NCBI GenBank assembly: GCA_902806565.1
Contig: CADCXA010000006.1
Coordinates: forward strand, 372,001-436,000
Reading direction: 5' to 3'
DNA: 64,000 nt
Origin: Hypoxylon rubiginosum
Lineage: Eukaryota; Ascomycota; Sordariomycetes; Xylariales; Hypoxylaceae
In this document: one piece after another, positions 11,635 through 23,352 of the stretch
Layout: each line of letters opens with the position of its first letter
How positions within the stretch are numbered: position 1 is the first letter of the stretch
The notes under the pieces: generated by a model
Seen by the model: only the letters and a program-made list of their open reading frames with translations
Told to the model about the DNA's origin: nothing
Database searches by the model: none
Translations under genes and position numbers: made by a program

Positions 11635-12266
11635 GTTTACGACTAGTGATTCTATGCAATGTTCTAGGATCCGTATGGACGTGTTGAGATTTGGTCGCTG
11701 TGTCGGATGAGGGATTTGGAAAGTCCGTGGTCAGAGTTCTCCGTGCCGCCTCCGCATTTTGATTGGGGACGGGCCGCAAGCTGCATGTCACCGGTGTTGT
11801 GTGATTGGTCTAATGGTCCACCCTACTAGCTTGAGCTAAGTGGACTTAAGTTCTAAGTCATCTACAGTTTCATGTTTTGACATTTTTCATCTTTATAAGC
11901 CAGACCACAAGGGTAGATTCGTCTAAATGACACTTCATCGATCTACTAGTAAAGGAATTATGAGAGCAATTGATGGAAACTACTAGCATTCAGCCTATTG
12001 GTTGGAAATTGACCAAAGCAATGACCCTGAATGCTTGAGATATAGCGCTTCTTGCTTACCAGCTAAAACTCATCTCGCAGGCAGCCACCGATGGGTTTCA
12101 GGACACCAAGCCAGCTATGCCATGCTGTAGGCATCCTATCCTACATCAGATAGGATCACAAAGAAGCAGGATGTTTAAATTCAAGCGGGAGGGCAGCTCA
12201 ATCTAAACTTCTTATCCAAGTACAGCCAGAATTACTATCGCATTTCACTCCAGCGGCTTCATCATC
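11635..12266. other. Intergenic, no gene seen
   Basis: This stretch of about 630 bases is AT-rich and contains the promoter side of the ABM gene and of the unrecognised gene that follows. No RNA gene or element is recognised. Confidence 0.5.
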
Positions 12267-13062
12267 ATGGATACTTCTTCTATGAACAATTCCGTCATAC
12301 CTCTAAACCCAATAGAGAAAAACCACCTTGATTTTTAGCATATCGCCGCCCCAGATTCACTCGAGAACCGTCGTAGAAAGGTTACCAACCAAGGACGGTA
12401 CTGCTGTCGGCTTCACCGCGTGGACTCTAAGGAGAGATATCTCCGTACCATTGGATCAAATAAGCCCTTGCGAACGGCCATCATGGTCCATACAGATCTA
12501 CAACACTGCGCTAACAGAACGTAGCGAAGATTATCTTCAGGGCCTAATAGAAAATATCCACGAGTGTCTGTTTAAAGACCATGCAGTCACAAACCATGCA
12601 GTTGCGATTAGGATTGATCTCTACTGGCTGGATAAACCTCCCGAGATGGCAACGTCCGATTGCACGGATTCCGACTGCACGGAATTGGCTCTCGCCTCTC
12701 AAATAGAGCAGTGTATCCAGCACCAAAGGGCCGAACTCAAGACACACAAGCCGAATTTCGATATTGTCTACGGTCCCACTTTCCATTACTGGGATGGACA
12801 AATTCTTCTTATGATTGGCGAATACGGTCGTGATGGGACTGGTGACAATTTCGTCGGTGTCAGCTTTAAAAGACAACCCCCACAACAGAACTCCAGTGAG
12901 ACGAGGGAGTTACCACGCCGTGATTTTATTAGCTGGGAGTGCCCGGCTAAGGAATTGCGAGAAGGGAAGTTCATGTGGTGCGCTAGGAGAAACATACTCT
13001 TAGGTTGGGATGCTCGTGAGGATATTGCAACTGAGGCAAAGGTTAGAGTGGTGGACCATTGA
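12267..13062 (+). CDS. Unrecognised protein, 5' end uncertain
   Basis: A frame open from 12316 to 13062 has protein-like composition but no ATG until deep inside. My best model starts at ATG 12267, splices 12294-12354 (GTCATA donor, CCCAG acceptor, phase 0, 61 bases) and gives 244 residues; the donor is weak, so the first exon is provisional. The protein is soluble and acidic, with no signal peptide or helix. Landmarks are WTLRRDISVPLDQ, IRIDLYWLDKPPE, a Cys/Asp pair (CTDSDCTE), FDIVYGPTFHYWDGQ, LLMIGEYGRDGTGDNF and FMWCARRNILLGWD. I do not recognise the family. It lies between the ABM gene and the permease, with about 460 bases to the next gene. Confidence 0.55.
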
Positions 13063-13522
13063 CCTAGTTCATACGCAAGCCATACAGGGCTACATAAGCA
13101 TGTGAGGCGCCTTTGATTAGGCACTGGGCAGGTACCTACTTGTTTACTACATAGGAAGACCAAAATTAGGATAGTCGGAACACGACGAGTTACGCGGAAG
13201 GGTCACTTCGCTGAATAAACCAGCTCTCATAAGAATACTTCATGCAACTCTAGACCCTATACCTGAATGTGGACAGCTTTAGACGTAAGACGTTATCTAC
13301 CTACATACCTATCTGGCATGATTAAAGGTTATCAAATGGCTTGTTGTTCCCAATCCCATCAAATGCCAGTCAAATATAAATGTCTATTAGTCTTGGGAAT
13401 AAAGACAGGATAAATGCCTTCTACCCCTGAATCTACCCCTGAATATTTCAGTTAAGGTAGATATATACCTAATCTATATCTACTGCATGTCTAGATTCAA
13501 AAACTACGAGTTGGGACGGCTC
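13063..13522. other. Intergenic between convergent genes
   Basis: This 460-base AT-rich stretch holds two 3' ends. A short direct repeat, CCCCTGAATCTA followed by CCCCTGAATATT, lies at about 13423-13447. Nothing else is seen. Confidence 0.5.
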
Positions 13523-15699
13523 TTAAGCAATTACTCCCTTCTCGCCCGGACTAGCAGAAACCTTTTCCTCTATAGTACTCGGCGCTTCCTCGTCTCCGGG
13601 CGCGTGCCCGATGATGACTTCAAACTTCTGTAATTTTTTATTATTAGCCCCAGTGAACTCGATCTCAAATATTGAAATTTGAGCGGAACGGTATAACTTA
13701 CGGGTCCTTCGAAATTCTTGCCGTACGTGAACCAGTACGTGCCGACTACGATCAAGAAAATGCCAATGACGACGACGACATAGTCTATATTCCACCCATG
13801 TCAGCAAGGAATTCCACCGTTCAGCATCCTCGTCGCTGAAAGGAACCATAGACTTACTCATCTCATCTCCCGAGACAGGGAGTCCGGTCGGGAAGCAAAA
13901 GAACTATAAAAAACAAAACAAATCATTAATATCTGTCTGCCTCTCACATCCCATTCCCTCGGTGAATAGGCACTTACGACAGAGGTAACGATCACGAAGA
14001 CCGCCGCGACGATGTTGAGCGCCCACCCCCAGCTGCCGAGCGCGAAGTACGTGCGCTCCGACCGGAAGTGTCTGAGGACGCCGCGGCCGCGGATCAGCAG
14101 CACGACGACGGGGAAGACGTACGACACGTTCAGGAAGATGGTGCAGCTGGCGGCGTAGGCGCTGAAGGCGACCGAGGGGCCGAGGTACAGGAGCCCGAAC
14201 AGGACGTTGAAGACGAAGGTGAAGAGTATGGTGCGCACTGGGACGTTCAGACCGGGGGTGATGTGCGCGAAACTAGAGGGAGAGGGAGGGTGTTAGTATG
14301 AATAGGTAGGTATTGAGATGTAATGGTAGTAATGGTAGGGTAGGGTAAGGTAGGGTAGGGGATGGTAGAGTAGGGGGTAACGCAACTACTTGTGATGGAC
14401 TATCCCCTTGTCTCGCGCCATGGCATAGAGTAACCGTGATGACGAAGTTATACAACCGCTCGCACCATTCAAAAAGCAGATAGCTAACATCAGCGTCAGT
14501 ATCGTCGCGGCCGCACGGTTGCCGGTTCCCTGGAGGATCAGCTCGGCGATGGGCATGTTCGTCGGGGTGCCCAGGACGGTCTCCGGATCGGTGATGCAGA
14601 ACAGAATAACGAGGATGAAGGCAGTGCCGGTAACGCCGCCGACCGTAACGGCGTAGAGGATCGCCCGGGGAGCGTCGATCGCCGGGCGCGGCATCTCCTC
14701 CGTCATGTGGAGCGCGGCGTCGAACCCGATGAGCGACAGCGCGCTCTGCAGCAGGCCCATGATCCAGGCCATGCCGTCGGACCAGCCCGTCTCGTTTTGG
14801 AACTCGGTGAACACGTAGCGGGCGTCGTTCTTGTCCGACGTCGCCAGCAGGACGATACTGATGATGACGACCCCCAGGAGCGACCAGTACAGCGCCGCGT
14901 CATTCCACCTTCCCAGGATCCGGTTTCCGAAAATATTGGCCCCCGTCGTGAAGGTTAGGATCGCTAAGAATATCAGATACGTCGCCCACGCCTTGATCTC
15001 GTAGGTCCCGCCCGACGCGATGACTGCGGCGGCCTGGACGAACTGCGCTGTTGCACGGTATAGCACGTTAACGACCTGCCCGTGTTTGCTCCTTTTAGGA
15101 GGTACGTATGGCAGAGAAAGTAGTAACCTACCACCGAAGAAGCCCTCAGTCGTCACCAGTGTGAGCCATCCGCAAATGTTAACCCACCCAACCCAGAAGC
15201 TCTAACCTCGTCAGTTCTCGCTTCTCAGCTTTCGTGCCGCATTGTCACACCTACCATAGGCTTCTTCCAGGTGTCGGTGCACAGGGCATAGACGAAGTGG
15301 TACTGGCCACCCGCGGTAGGCCATATGGCCGCGAGCTCGCCGAGACTCGCGGCGAGCGCGAGGTTGCACAGCACGCAGAAGATGAAGCCGTACAGGAAAG
15401 ATACAGAACCTCCCGAGGGCAGGACGAGACCGATGGAGCCCGCGAGCGCGATCCAGGTGCTAATCCCACGCGCGCGCGACTGTCAGCTCTAACCGTACGG
15501 CGCAGCTCGGGTCATGATACCTAGGAATACCTAGGAAGGACTAATATGTCGATTGCCTAGGTAGGTATGGTATTACTAGTACTAGTACTCACTTGAGGAT
15601 GGCAAACGTCAGAGCGACCATGGTCAGCCTCGAGAGGCGTGGCTGCAGCCGGCCTTCGCCCGCCGGCGGCGCCGAGGTCGATTGGTGCTCGACAGACAT
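13523..15699 (-). CDS. APC-superfamily amino-acid/choline/GABA-type permease
   Basis: Eight minus-strand exons (15699-15593, 15459-15255, 15201-15132, 15047-14390, 14272-13978, 13903-13858, 13784-13702, 13627-13523) join in frame to 522 residues, the usual size for yeast Uga4/Hnm1-like carriers. About twelve hydrophobic helices are present. Family signatures include FAILNTWIALAGSIG, GELAAIWPTAGGQYH, GWVNICGWL, GFDAALHMTEEMPRP (the helix 6 region), SSRLLYAMARDKG and FTYGKNFEGP near the C-terminus. In exon 4 I used the acceptor GCAACAG at 15048; the upstream GGGCAG would create a stop. Such proteins import amino acids, GABA, choline or polyamines at the plasma membrane; the substrate cannot be told from sequence. 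The gene is divergent from the nitrilase gene. Confidence 0.9.
14291..14378. repeat. GGTAGG-type microrepeat inside permease intron 4
   Basis: Irregular GGTAG/GGTAAGG units cover most of the 117-base intron (14273-14389). On the coding strand this is a CTACC-rich pyrimidine tract. It is not the telomere repeat. Confidence 0.7.
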
Positions 15700-17901
15700 G
15701 GTTTGGCGCTCTGGATTTTGGGGGGAACGGAATCGGAGAAAAACGCCAGGTCGGTTCGGGGGTTCGGTTCGGTGGTTGTGATGACGGGCCTTTTATTGGG
15801 GGAGGGTTTTTGGAGGCGATGGGACGAGATTATACGACGGGAAGAGAGAGATTAGAAAATGCTACCCTTAAATACCTGCCACGTCCATTACGTTCCCTTG
15901 TATTACGATCCTCCAACTTGCTAGTTTGTTTGGTTGTCTAACCTGGAAAGATACTGCTGAAGGATATGTATGCACGTAGGGTAGCTTTCTATCTATATTT
16001 TTTACCTGCGCGAGGGAGAGAACGAGAGAGCCTGCCTGCCGATGCTACTCACACGCTGAGTGAGCTCACGTAATTTATCTTCCTTCCGCCGCCCGTCCGT
16101 TGGCCCTAGATAAGATGACGTTCCCTCCTCCGCCAGAAGATCTCGTAGGGCTCCAAGCGAAAGGAGGTTCGCCCAATCAGAGGGGGGGTCCTACCTCGGT
16201 GTGCGACCTGCCATTGGCTGGATTCGAAGAAAAGTGCCACCGGCTTTTGGCGAGGCTTTCCGTTTGGATCTGCCTGCCTGCCGCATGCGTGCAGCCAGAC
16301 AGCCAGACAGACAGAACGCGACTTCGGTAGTATATTCACCGCTCCTTCTCCCTGCAAATGCCATATCCCGTGTCTTATTTTCGTCGTCCAAGTTGCGGCT
16401 TTTGTGAATAAGCCGTGCCCGTAAGATGCTGCGTATAAATTCGTCCATATTCCTCCCCTATCTGGTCGCTTTCTTTACTTCGTTTCTTCTCACCTCATCC
16501 GAGGTTGCCGTGGTGGCGTGTGTAGGGTAGGTACGCACGTAACCCCCATGCAAGCCTCATCTTAAATCTGATAGATTACTACCTACTCAACCCGAAGGCA
16601 ACTTGGTAAAAACAGCTCTCCCCTCCAGGAACTTGTGTGGACCCTTTCTTTCGAATCCCGAGGCCGAGAGAGCCTTAGCTCGAATCGGGAAGCTTTAGCC
16701 GCGTCGCCATGGTATTGGCAAAACACTTCATATGGAGGTTGATGTGCCAGACCCACGATGTTCTGGTCCGGGCTTATGGTGTTGCATATTCCGCACGGTT
16801 CGGGCTCCACATAATATTCCCACAGCTCTGGGTAGGGAGCTGAAAGAGCCGAAGGAAGTTCCGGAGCCCCCATCCGAGATAACGATAGCTCTCCTTTCTT
16901 CAACCCCCTTGTCGACCGGGATTTAGGCGTCATAGCTTCATATTACTCCCAAGTGCCGCAGAATTGCGTCTTTCCTCATGATCGCGGACTGTTGCCAACG
17001 CAAGCTCGGTAGGTCGTGTCAGTTGTTAGACGTTGAGTAGGTCGCTCGTAGAGCTAGGCTGGGTCGGGGAATGTTGGTCGACGCTCGACTGCTCCGCCGG
17101 GTCTTGTGCCACATTTAGTCTCTGAAGACTTTCCTCGATCCGGACGGAGACCCACGCGGGAAGCTAGACGGCAAGACGGCAAGACGCGCTAGTCGATCCT
17201 CGAAGCGGCTCCGGAAGGACTCTGCGATCAAGTCCTCGGTAGGGCAGGATGAGCTTCCTTCGAACTTGCGTGTTTCTTTTTGGCATTATGTGATTAAATC
17301 GGGTATGGCCTTGTGAGAGTGTATCTTGCCAACAGAGCAACTATGGGAGCGGTTACACGCAAGGGGGCGGTTACACGTAAATATTAATACCCCCTTCGAG
17401 CTTGGTCACGGTGCATAAAATGGCGTGGCACTGGGAGTCTCAGGCTCTCTCGCCCGCAGCTATAGATATGCAACAGGCGATGTCGTACACTTGCAGCACA
17501 CAGGTGGGAGGGTATTGCAAGGGGGAAGCTGTCAGGAAATGTGGGTAGCATCGTCGGCATATCTATGGTGCAGAACACTCCGCCGTAACCAATGGTGAGG
17601 GTCAGTTTGCTACGTGACGCGGCGGCCAGGGTCCGGCCCCCTAGCGCTCGTGGGTAGTAGCAGGAGGAAGGCAAGGGCTCGGGATTCGATCAGAGACTGA
17701 TACGATCCTGGGGTCTGCTTGCTGACTGCAGACGCCGTTATCTCCCCGCACCTGGCACGCTGCAGTGAGACGTTTCTGTTCGAGCAGGACGTGGCAGTAT
17801 ATAAAAGGCACTTTGCAGGCGATCTGCGACGAGACTTGATACCCCCTACCTCTTCGTTGCGGGGAAACCTTCTGCTCAGAGTTCGCAACTTCAACTTGAT
17901 A
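15700..17901. other. Intergenic between divergent permease and nitrilase genes
   Basis: This 2.2 kb region separates the two start codons. Open frames are short; the longest, minus-strand 16933-16583 (116 codons), has no family pattern. A 16-base direct repeat based on GCAAGACG occurs at about 17170-17186. The proximal part near 17900 carries the nitrilase promoter. Confidence 0.5.
17798..17808 (+). promoter_or_regulatory. TATA box of the nitrilase gene
   Basis: The sequence TATATAAAAGG lies 94 bases before the ATG, a suitable spacing for a fungal TATA promoter and a sign of inducible expression. It is judged by eye only. Confidence 0.5.
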
Positions 17902-19098
17902 ATGACCGCTAAAATTCGTGTCGGGGCCGTCCAAGCCGAGCCGGTCTGGCTTGACCTTGACGGGGGTGTGGACAAGACCATCTCGCTCATCGAGAGCGCG
18001 GCTAAAGATGGCATCAATGTACTTGGTTTTCCAGAGGTGTGGCTGCCCGGATACCCCTGGTGAGCTTAACCAAAGCTGTAGTACCGATAGCGACGCTAAC
18101 GTCGACTTGCTCCCCTCAACCTAGGTCTATGTGGACTCAGAGCGTCATCAACAATACCCATATCATCCACGACTACATGGCCAACTCGATGCCTCGAGAC
18201 TCGCCTCAGATGAAACGTATCCTCGACGCGGTGAAGAAGGCGGGCATGTTTGTGGTCCTCGGATACAGCGAGAGGGACGGCGCCAGTTTATACATGGCCC
18301 AGTCTTTCATCTCTCCGGAGGGCGAGATAGTTCATCACCGACGGAAGATCAAGCCCACGCACGTCGAACGAACGATATGGGGAGAGGGTCAAGCCGAATC
18401 GCTCAAGTGTGTCGTGCCATCAAAGTTCGGCAAGATCGGGGCATTGAACTGCTGGGAGCACTTGCAGCCCTTGCTTCGTTACTACGAATACTCGCAGGGA
18501 GTTCAGATACACGTCGCGAGGTTGGTGTCAAAAAAACTTTTTTATTTTTCGTTTCTTTCTTCTTGATTTTCTTATTAAATGTTAAGAGATCCTTCTGCTG
18601 ACGAAAAAAATTGGGTAGCTGGCCCGCAGAGTTTGAGATGCCAGATCCCGACAAAATCAAGTGGCTATACCACGAAACAGGAGAAGCGAGCTATCGGGCT
18701 AGCCAGTTCATGGCTATAGAAGGACAGTGCTTTGTCCTCGTCGCGTCACAAATCCTAACCGAGAAGAACCTGGAGAAAAATAACCTTTCCGGCAACCCAG
18801 TGACCAAGACAGTGAGTCCCTACTAAGCCTCCCTTATTACGCCACAAATTACTAACATAAGTCCCTTTTCCAAAAGCCCGGCGGCGGATTTTCCATGATT
18901 TTTGGGCCCGACGGCAAGCCCCTATGTGAGCCCATCGGAGCCGGCGAAGAGGGTATACTGACGGCGGATATCGACCTGCGAGACATCGACTACCCGAAGG
19001 CTTTCATCGACGTTGTCGGCCATTATGCAAGGCCGGATCTGCTAAGTCTATTGGTCAACCCGACCAAGGATGAACATGTAACGAAGATGGCAAAGTAG
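17902..19098 (+). CDS. Aliphatic nitrilase / cyanide hydratase family enzyme
   Basis: Exons 17902-18059, 18125-18520, 18619-18811 and 18877-19098 give 322 residues, within the family range. The catalytic triad is visible: Glu45 in [12 protein letters not shown], Lys127 in [12 protein letters not shown], and Cys162 in [12 protein letters not shown]. Branch-1 nitrilases of this type hydrolyse nitriles to carboxylic acid plus ammonia; the cyanide hydratase subgroup turns cyanide into formamide. I cannot separate the two by eye. There is no signal peptide, so it is cytosolic and probably forms helical oligomers. Intron 3 has an unusual GTTGGT donor and a T-rich body. It is convergent with the Zn2Cys6 regulator (164 bases apart) and divergent from a permease. 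Confidence 0.92.
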
Positions 19099-19138
19099 TT
19101 GCAGCGACTAGCAAGTCGTAGCCATACGATATGTGAGG

Positions 19139-19213
19139 AGTGGTGGTGAAGTGTGATGGTGGTGATGATGATGGGGATGATGATGGGTGATGAGACGATG
19201 ACGACGATAATGC
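19139..19213. repeat. GAT/GGT trinucleotide-rich tract
   Basis: Imperfect GATGATGGTG units lie between the convergent nitrilase and regulator genes, probably in their 3' untranslated regions. Confidence 0.7.
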
Positions 19214-19262
19214 CAAAGATGACAGTGGTAGTGGTGGCGTTGGTAATGAGTCGGATCGTGCC

Positions 19263-20972
19263 TCAGATACACCAAGGGGCAGTGATGTTTAGATCAACGA
19301 CGTTCCACCACTTAAGGTGAGAGATTCGGCCGCTATCGGCCTGGAGATCCTGCTGTTTCCAAAATGACTCGATTATATCTCTTAGGACAAAGACATTGCC
19401 AATATGCCGTTCGTTATCCATCCGATCGAGCGTTTGAAGAATCATGATTCTCTGCTGGTCGTTCTCGGTTTCGCATGCGATGACAAAGAGCGGCCAAGGG
19501 CTCGTGCAGACTTTAAGATTGTTTAACGCCTGGAACGCGTGCTCTAGATACATTGATCTGACGTCTTGATTCTGGGTGCATTCGCCCGTCCTTTGCAAGT
19601 ATAGGAAGGCCGCGATTCGGTAAAGCTCGGCGGTAGTGAGGATTCTGGTCTGTTCGTGTACCGGTAGGCCATTCGCATCGCTGGGATCTAGACGTTGCGT
19701 AAGGTGCGATACTCTATCCTCGACCAGGTGCCATTCATCAGCCCTCCGCGTACGCTCCTCGGGGCTAAAGTCAGCAGATTCGCCTCGCAGCTCTATAGCT
19801 CGCAATCCATTCACATAGCTAATGATCTCCATAACTTCTACGGAACATCCGAGGGATCCTATAATCTATATAGGCTGTCAGCTGCGAGAGCCTTCCATCG
19901 AGGACGACCGTGGGGAAGCATACCAAAGATTTATCGAAATGTGTATCATGTAGAAGTTGTAGAGATGCTGGGCCCTTGAGCCCGTGCTGAAGAGGCTGAC
20001 TAAAGCCTCCAAGAATCTCATGATAAAGAAACCACGTATATAAGAACGCGTATTTCAATCGTCCGCCTTGGACAGAAGCGAGCCTACGCAGAATGTTCTG
20101 GGCTCCGTAAAGGTGTAGGCTCCAGTTGCCTTCACTCTCATCAAAGACCTGTCTATCATCAGCACAACTATACGCCGGAAAGCCATAGGCGCGCACTGAC
20201 ATTGTAGACACAAAGCATCATCGACGTTGCCAGCTGCGTCTCGGTAATCCCAACAGACTCGCTTGAGAGAGACGAGGATAGAGACCGAAGGGCTTCGGCT
20301 TTGTATGATAGGGCCTGTTCTGTGCCCCAGAGGTGGAAAGCAGCCACGGCGAGCATGGCATTTCGAAGGCCATCCGAGGCGCTGCCGAAGGTCGAAAGCG
20401 CCATAGGCAGCAGATAATCTCGGAAGCCATTATTGACGTCAATCGTAGATATCATCTGCGACAGCCTTGACTGATCTGGCACGTTGAGTGTAAGCACATC
20501 TTCGAGAAGCGAGCTAGGACTCTGTTCTCACAGTAGCTGAGGAGATGCGATTCTCTTTCCCGAAAATTCGGGAAGAGAGGTATGTGTCGCGGCAGCCGTG
20601 GCTGACTACGGATGACCGCCAGGCTAATAGGCGATATGGCCTTTCTGGCGAGAGCTAGATCTGAGTAAGTCACGTTCAAAAACTGCTTCCCGTAGTAGGC
20701 AGAGTCGATTTCGTGATGGTGGATCGTATGGTCCGGAAGGCGGTTCAGCCTACGTCTTCCGTCAGGCTGGTCGGGCCAGGCGAGACGAATCCCGTAGCCT
20801 AAGCATTCCCTCCCGGTGCGAAGGCAGTTGTTACAGGCCGGATAGCCGCGGTCGCACCCGATCTTACGTCCTTTTCAGCAGTTTAGTAATTGTGTCGCGG
20901 GTTTTGCTGATGTTATCTTGTCGACTTACGTTTGCAAGTCCAGCACCCCTGTGCCCGTCTAACGGTCTCCAT
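19263..20972 (-). CDS. Zn2Cys6 transcription factor with Fungal_trans_2-like domain
   Basis: Five minus-strand exons (20972-20930, 20870-20532, 20475-20201, 20148-19924, 19865-19263) give 494 residues. The zinc cluster has Cys10, 13, 20, 27, 30 and 37 (CWTCKRRKIGC then CNNCLRTGREC) and is interrupted by the first intron, as is common. After a linker comes the fungal regulator domain: HLLSYYQSRLSQMIS, FRDYLLPMAL, LRNAMLAVAAFHLWG, MLCVYNVFDESEGNW and GCSVEVMEIISYVNG. An apparent frameshift at 20500-20530 is removed by a 56-base GTGAGA..CCAG intron, so I do not call this a pseudogene. Such proteins activate nearby catabolic or biosynthetic genes. Its neighbours suggest control of the nitrilase/permease pair, which is inference. 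Confidence 0.88.
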
Positions 20973-22789
20973 CTTTTTCGGAGTTGCTATACTATAATAA
21001 GTTGAAAGTGCCCTAAGTCTTTAGTTTGAGACCACGCCCGCGGGGTCTGAGCCTTGCATGTTCAACACGGGTTTTGGACTTCTTCACAGTGGCGAGGCTG
21101 GAGAAAGCAGCTCGGCGGCACAAACGCGGAGGCAGTAGGGGTATATTATCCACTCTGGCTCGATAACAGGGATGGCAGGACAGATAGGCTACGTTGGTTA
21201 TCCTATTCTCGATCTTGCCATCGTACGACGCATTGTAACGATTCAGCTGTACGGTTTCGCCAACTTGGGAGACTTTGGCGATAGAATGGACCCCGGGTTG
21301 CCTGGTACATGGGAAGTACGTTGACTTTCGAGCGTTGGTGGTAGCGATATCGTACAATTTAGAAGTGTCAGGATCTCCGCAATCCCCTACCGACCAATGG
21401 GAAAAGGCCTCGCGCTGGGGTTGTTAGCACTCAAATCCCGAGTGACCGGAAGAGACCCCGAAGGCTTTTAGGTGCTAGTGCTAAAAAGCTGGTGAGGGCA
21501 GCACACCTTCGAACTCGGATGTCAAAAATCGGAAGCAGAAAAAGTTTTCAAAACTACCTCTTAATCTGATGTCGGTGATAGGGGCAGAAGTAATATTGAC
21601 GAGCAGTCGGCGAGGTGACCAGTCTTCGGCAGTTCGGCGACTAGAAACTAGACGACTTTGATGCTGGAACTTGGGGAGGTAGTCATGCTGACGAAACATG
21701 CGCAATACAAGGGTTTCTGATTCTACGTCATGTCCAGGGTATTGTTACACTCTACGAGGTGAGGTTCAAATCCCATAAATCCCCTATTCCCCGTGCTCGC
21801 CTGCTTGCTTCAGCAGCAAACGCCTCTCGCGCGCCTCAAGATCCTGAGGGAGAAGGGATCTCGGATAAGAGAGGCCTTTTGCAGCATCTAGAACCCTACC
21901 GTCTCTGATATGAGCGTCTACGGGGTGTCACAAATGACAGCACACGAGTTCTTGGCAATTGATCGATCAGATTTTAGGACCTATCAATATGAGACCGGTG
22001 AGATGATGGGGCGATGCCGGAAATAAGCTTCTAACGAGAGAAGCAGAAAAGAGAAGATCAGGCGATGGAAATTCGACATGTCAGGGATTCTCTTCCCCAA
22101 AGGTGTCACTTGGGAGTTCGAGCAGAGGGTGTTATTGGGTTGCTAACCAGCAAAATACAGATATCACTAGCAGAATTCGGACTGGATCCGGCAAACTAGG
22201 TAAGCCGCGGGACGCACCGCCATGCAACATGTGAATCTAGGCCGGCCGTGTCCAGATTCTGGGGATTTGATTACTTATGTACCTCATATGCTGATATGTA
22301 AGTGCGTCAGGCTAACCTCGGGAGAGCTGTCCGATCCTGTGTGTTGGAGAGGAGAGGGGGAAAGAAAAACGTGGCCGTGGCTTAAACACAAGGGCCTTTT
22401 GTTAATGTGACGAACTTCTGCTTATATACCCCTGAAGATTATAATACGCGCAGCACCAGCCTCGTCCGTCATAATGTCTCACTAGCCTCGATAGCCATGT
22501 CCCATTTCGTCCTGTGGCTTGACACAATAGTCCGGATACTCGGTTCTAGCTTACCTAACCTACCCCGTCACGGATGGCTGCATATGATTGAATCTGGCAA
22601 TGGCCGAGGTTTAGCTGACATGTGCAAAGGGCGTCATCGCTTTACTTTTGTAGCCTTAAGCTCCCTTGGTCTCATGATCCATCGATTTTGGATTTCTTTA
22701 CAATTTTTACCTCGCGCTCTATCCGAATACACACCCATTACCAACGTATTCCAATTATACCAACTCTCGGTCAACCCAATTTCATCAAA
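20973..22789. other. Intergenic, no gene seen
   Basis: This 1.8 kb stretch contains the upstream regions of the divergent regulator and SCP2 genes. Frames under 140 codons have no family pattern. A TTCAAATCC motif near 21763 resembles a tRNA T-loop but no tRNA can be folded around it. Confidence 0.5.
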
Positions 22790-23352
22790 ATGGGCCTCAA
22801 AAACGGTATGTTACATGTACATATAGATGCGCTGGTCGCGTTTCCCCTAAGTCGCTTCACAGAATGCTCATACTCTTGTACTCTTGCTAGACAAGTTTCC
22901 ATCCTCGGCAGCTTTCGATGCCATCAACGAGAGTTTACAATCGAGCGAGGCCGACCGAAAAGACGCGATTAAGCAGGGAAATGCCGTTTTCGCCTTCACA
23001 CTAAAGAACAAAGCCGGCGAGACCGAGAGTTGGCATATTGATCTGAAGGAGAAGGGCGCCGTCGGCAGCGGTATTGGAAACAAGCCAACCGGTAATACCC
23101 TCGTTCCCTCGTTCCCCCGTTCCGCAGTCCAACGCAAAGCATGTCTTGTCTCTGCCGAATTGACATACTAATGTGCCGAAACGGATAGTTACCCTATCGC
23201 TCTCGGACGAAGACTTTGGCAAACTCGTAACTGGGAAGGCCAATGCCCAGCGATTGTTCATGTCGGGAAAGCTAAAGATTAAGGGCGGTGTGATGAAGGC
23301 GACCAAGATGCAGCCTATCCTATCCAAGGCGCAGACGAAGGCCAAGCTGTGA
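22790..23352 (+). CDS. SCP2 sterol-carrier domain protein, peroxisomal
   Basis: Exons 22790-22805, 22891-23091 and 23189-23352 give 126 residues, a stand-alone SCP2 domain as in yeast Pox18-type lipid carriers. The first exon is only 16 bases. Visible features are [35 protein letters not shown], the Gly-rich turn [26 protein letters not shown], and the C-terminal half [20 protein letters not shown]. The last three residues are AKL, a type 1 peroxisomal targeting signal. The family binds fatty acyl-CoA and sterols in a hydrophobic tunnel and supports peroxisomal lipid metabolism. Confidence 0.92.

Noticed and set aside
14291..14378. GGTAGG-rich run considered as telomere-like repeat
   Set aside because: The units are not TTAGGG and the tract lies inside an intron.
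16583..16933. 116-codon minus-strand frame in the permease-nitrilase gap
   Set aside because: It has no recognisable motif, no partner exons and ordinary intergenic composition.
17026..17163. Minus-strand 45-codon open segment reading LPAWVSVRIEESLQRLN with a CTAG just before it
   Set aside because: It could be a terminal exon, but no upstream exon or family match was found.
21730..21790. TTCAAATCC near 21763 considered as a tRNA T-loop
   Set aside because: The flanking bases do not form a T stem and no acceptor stem pairs.
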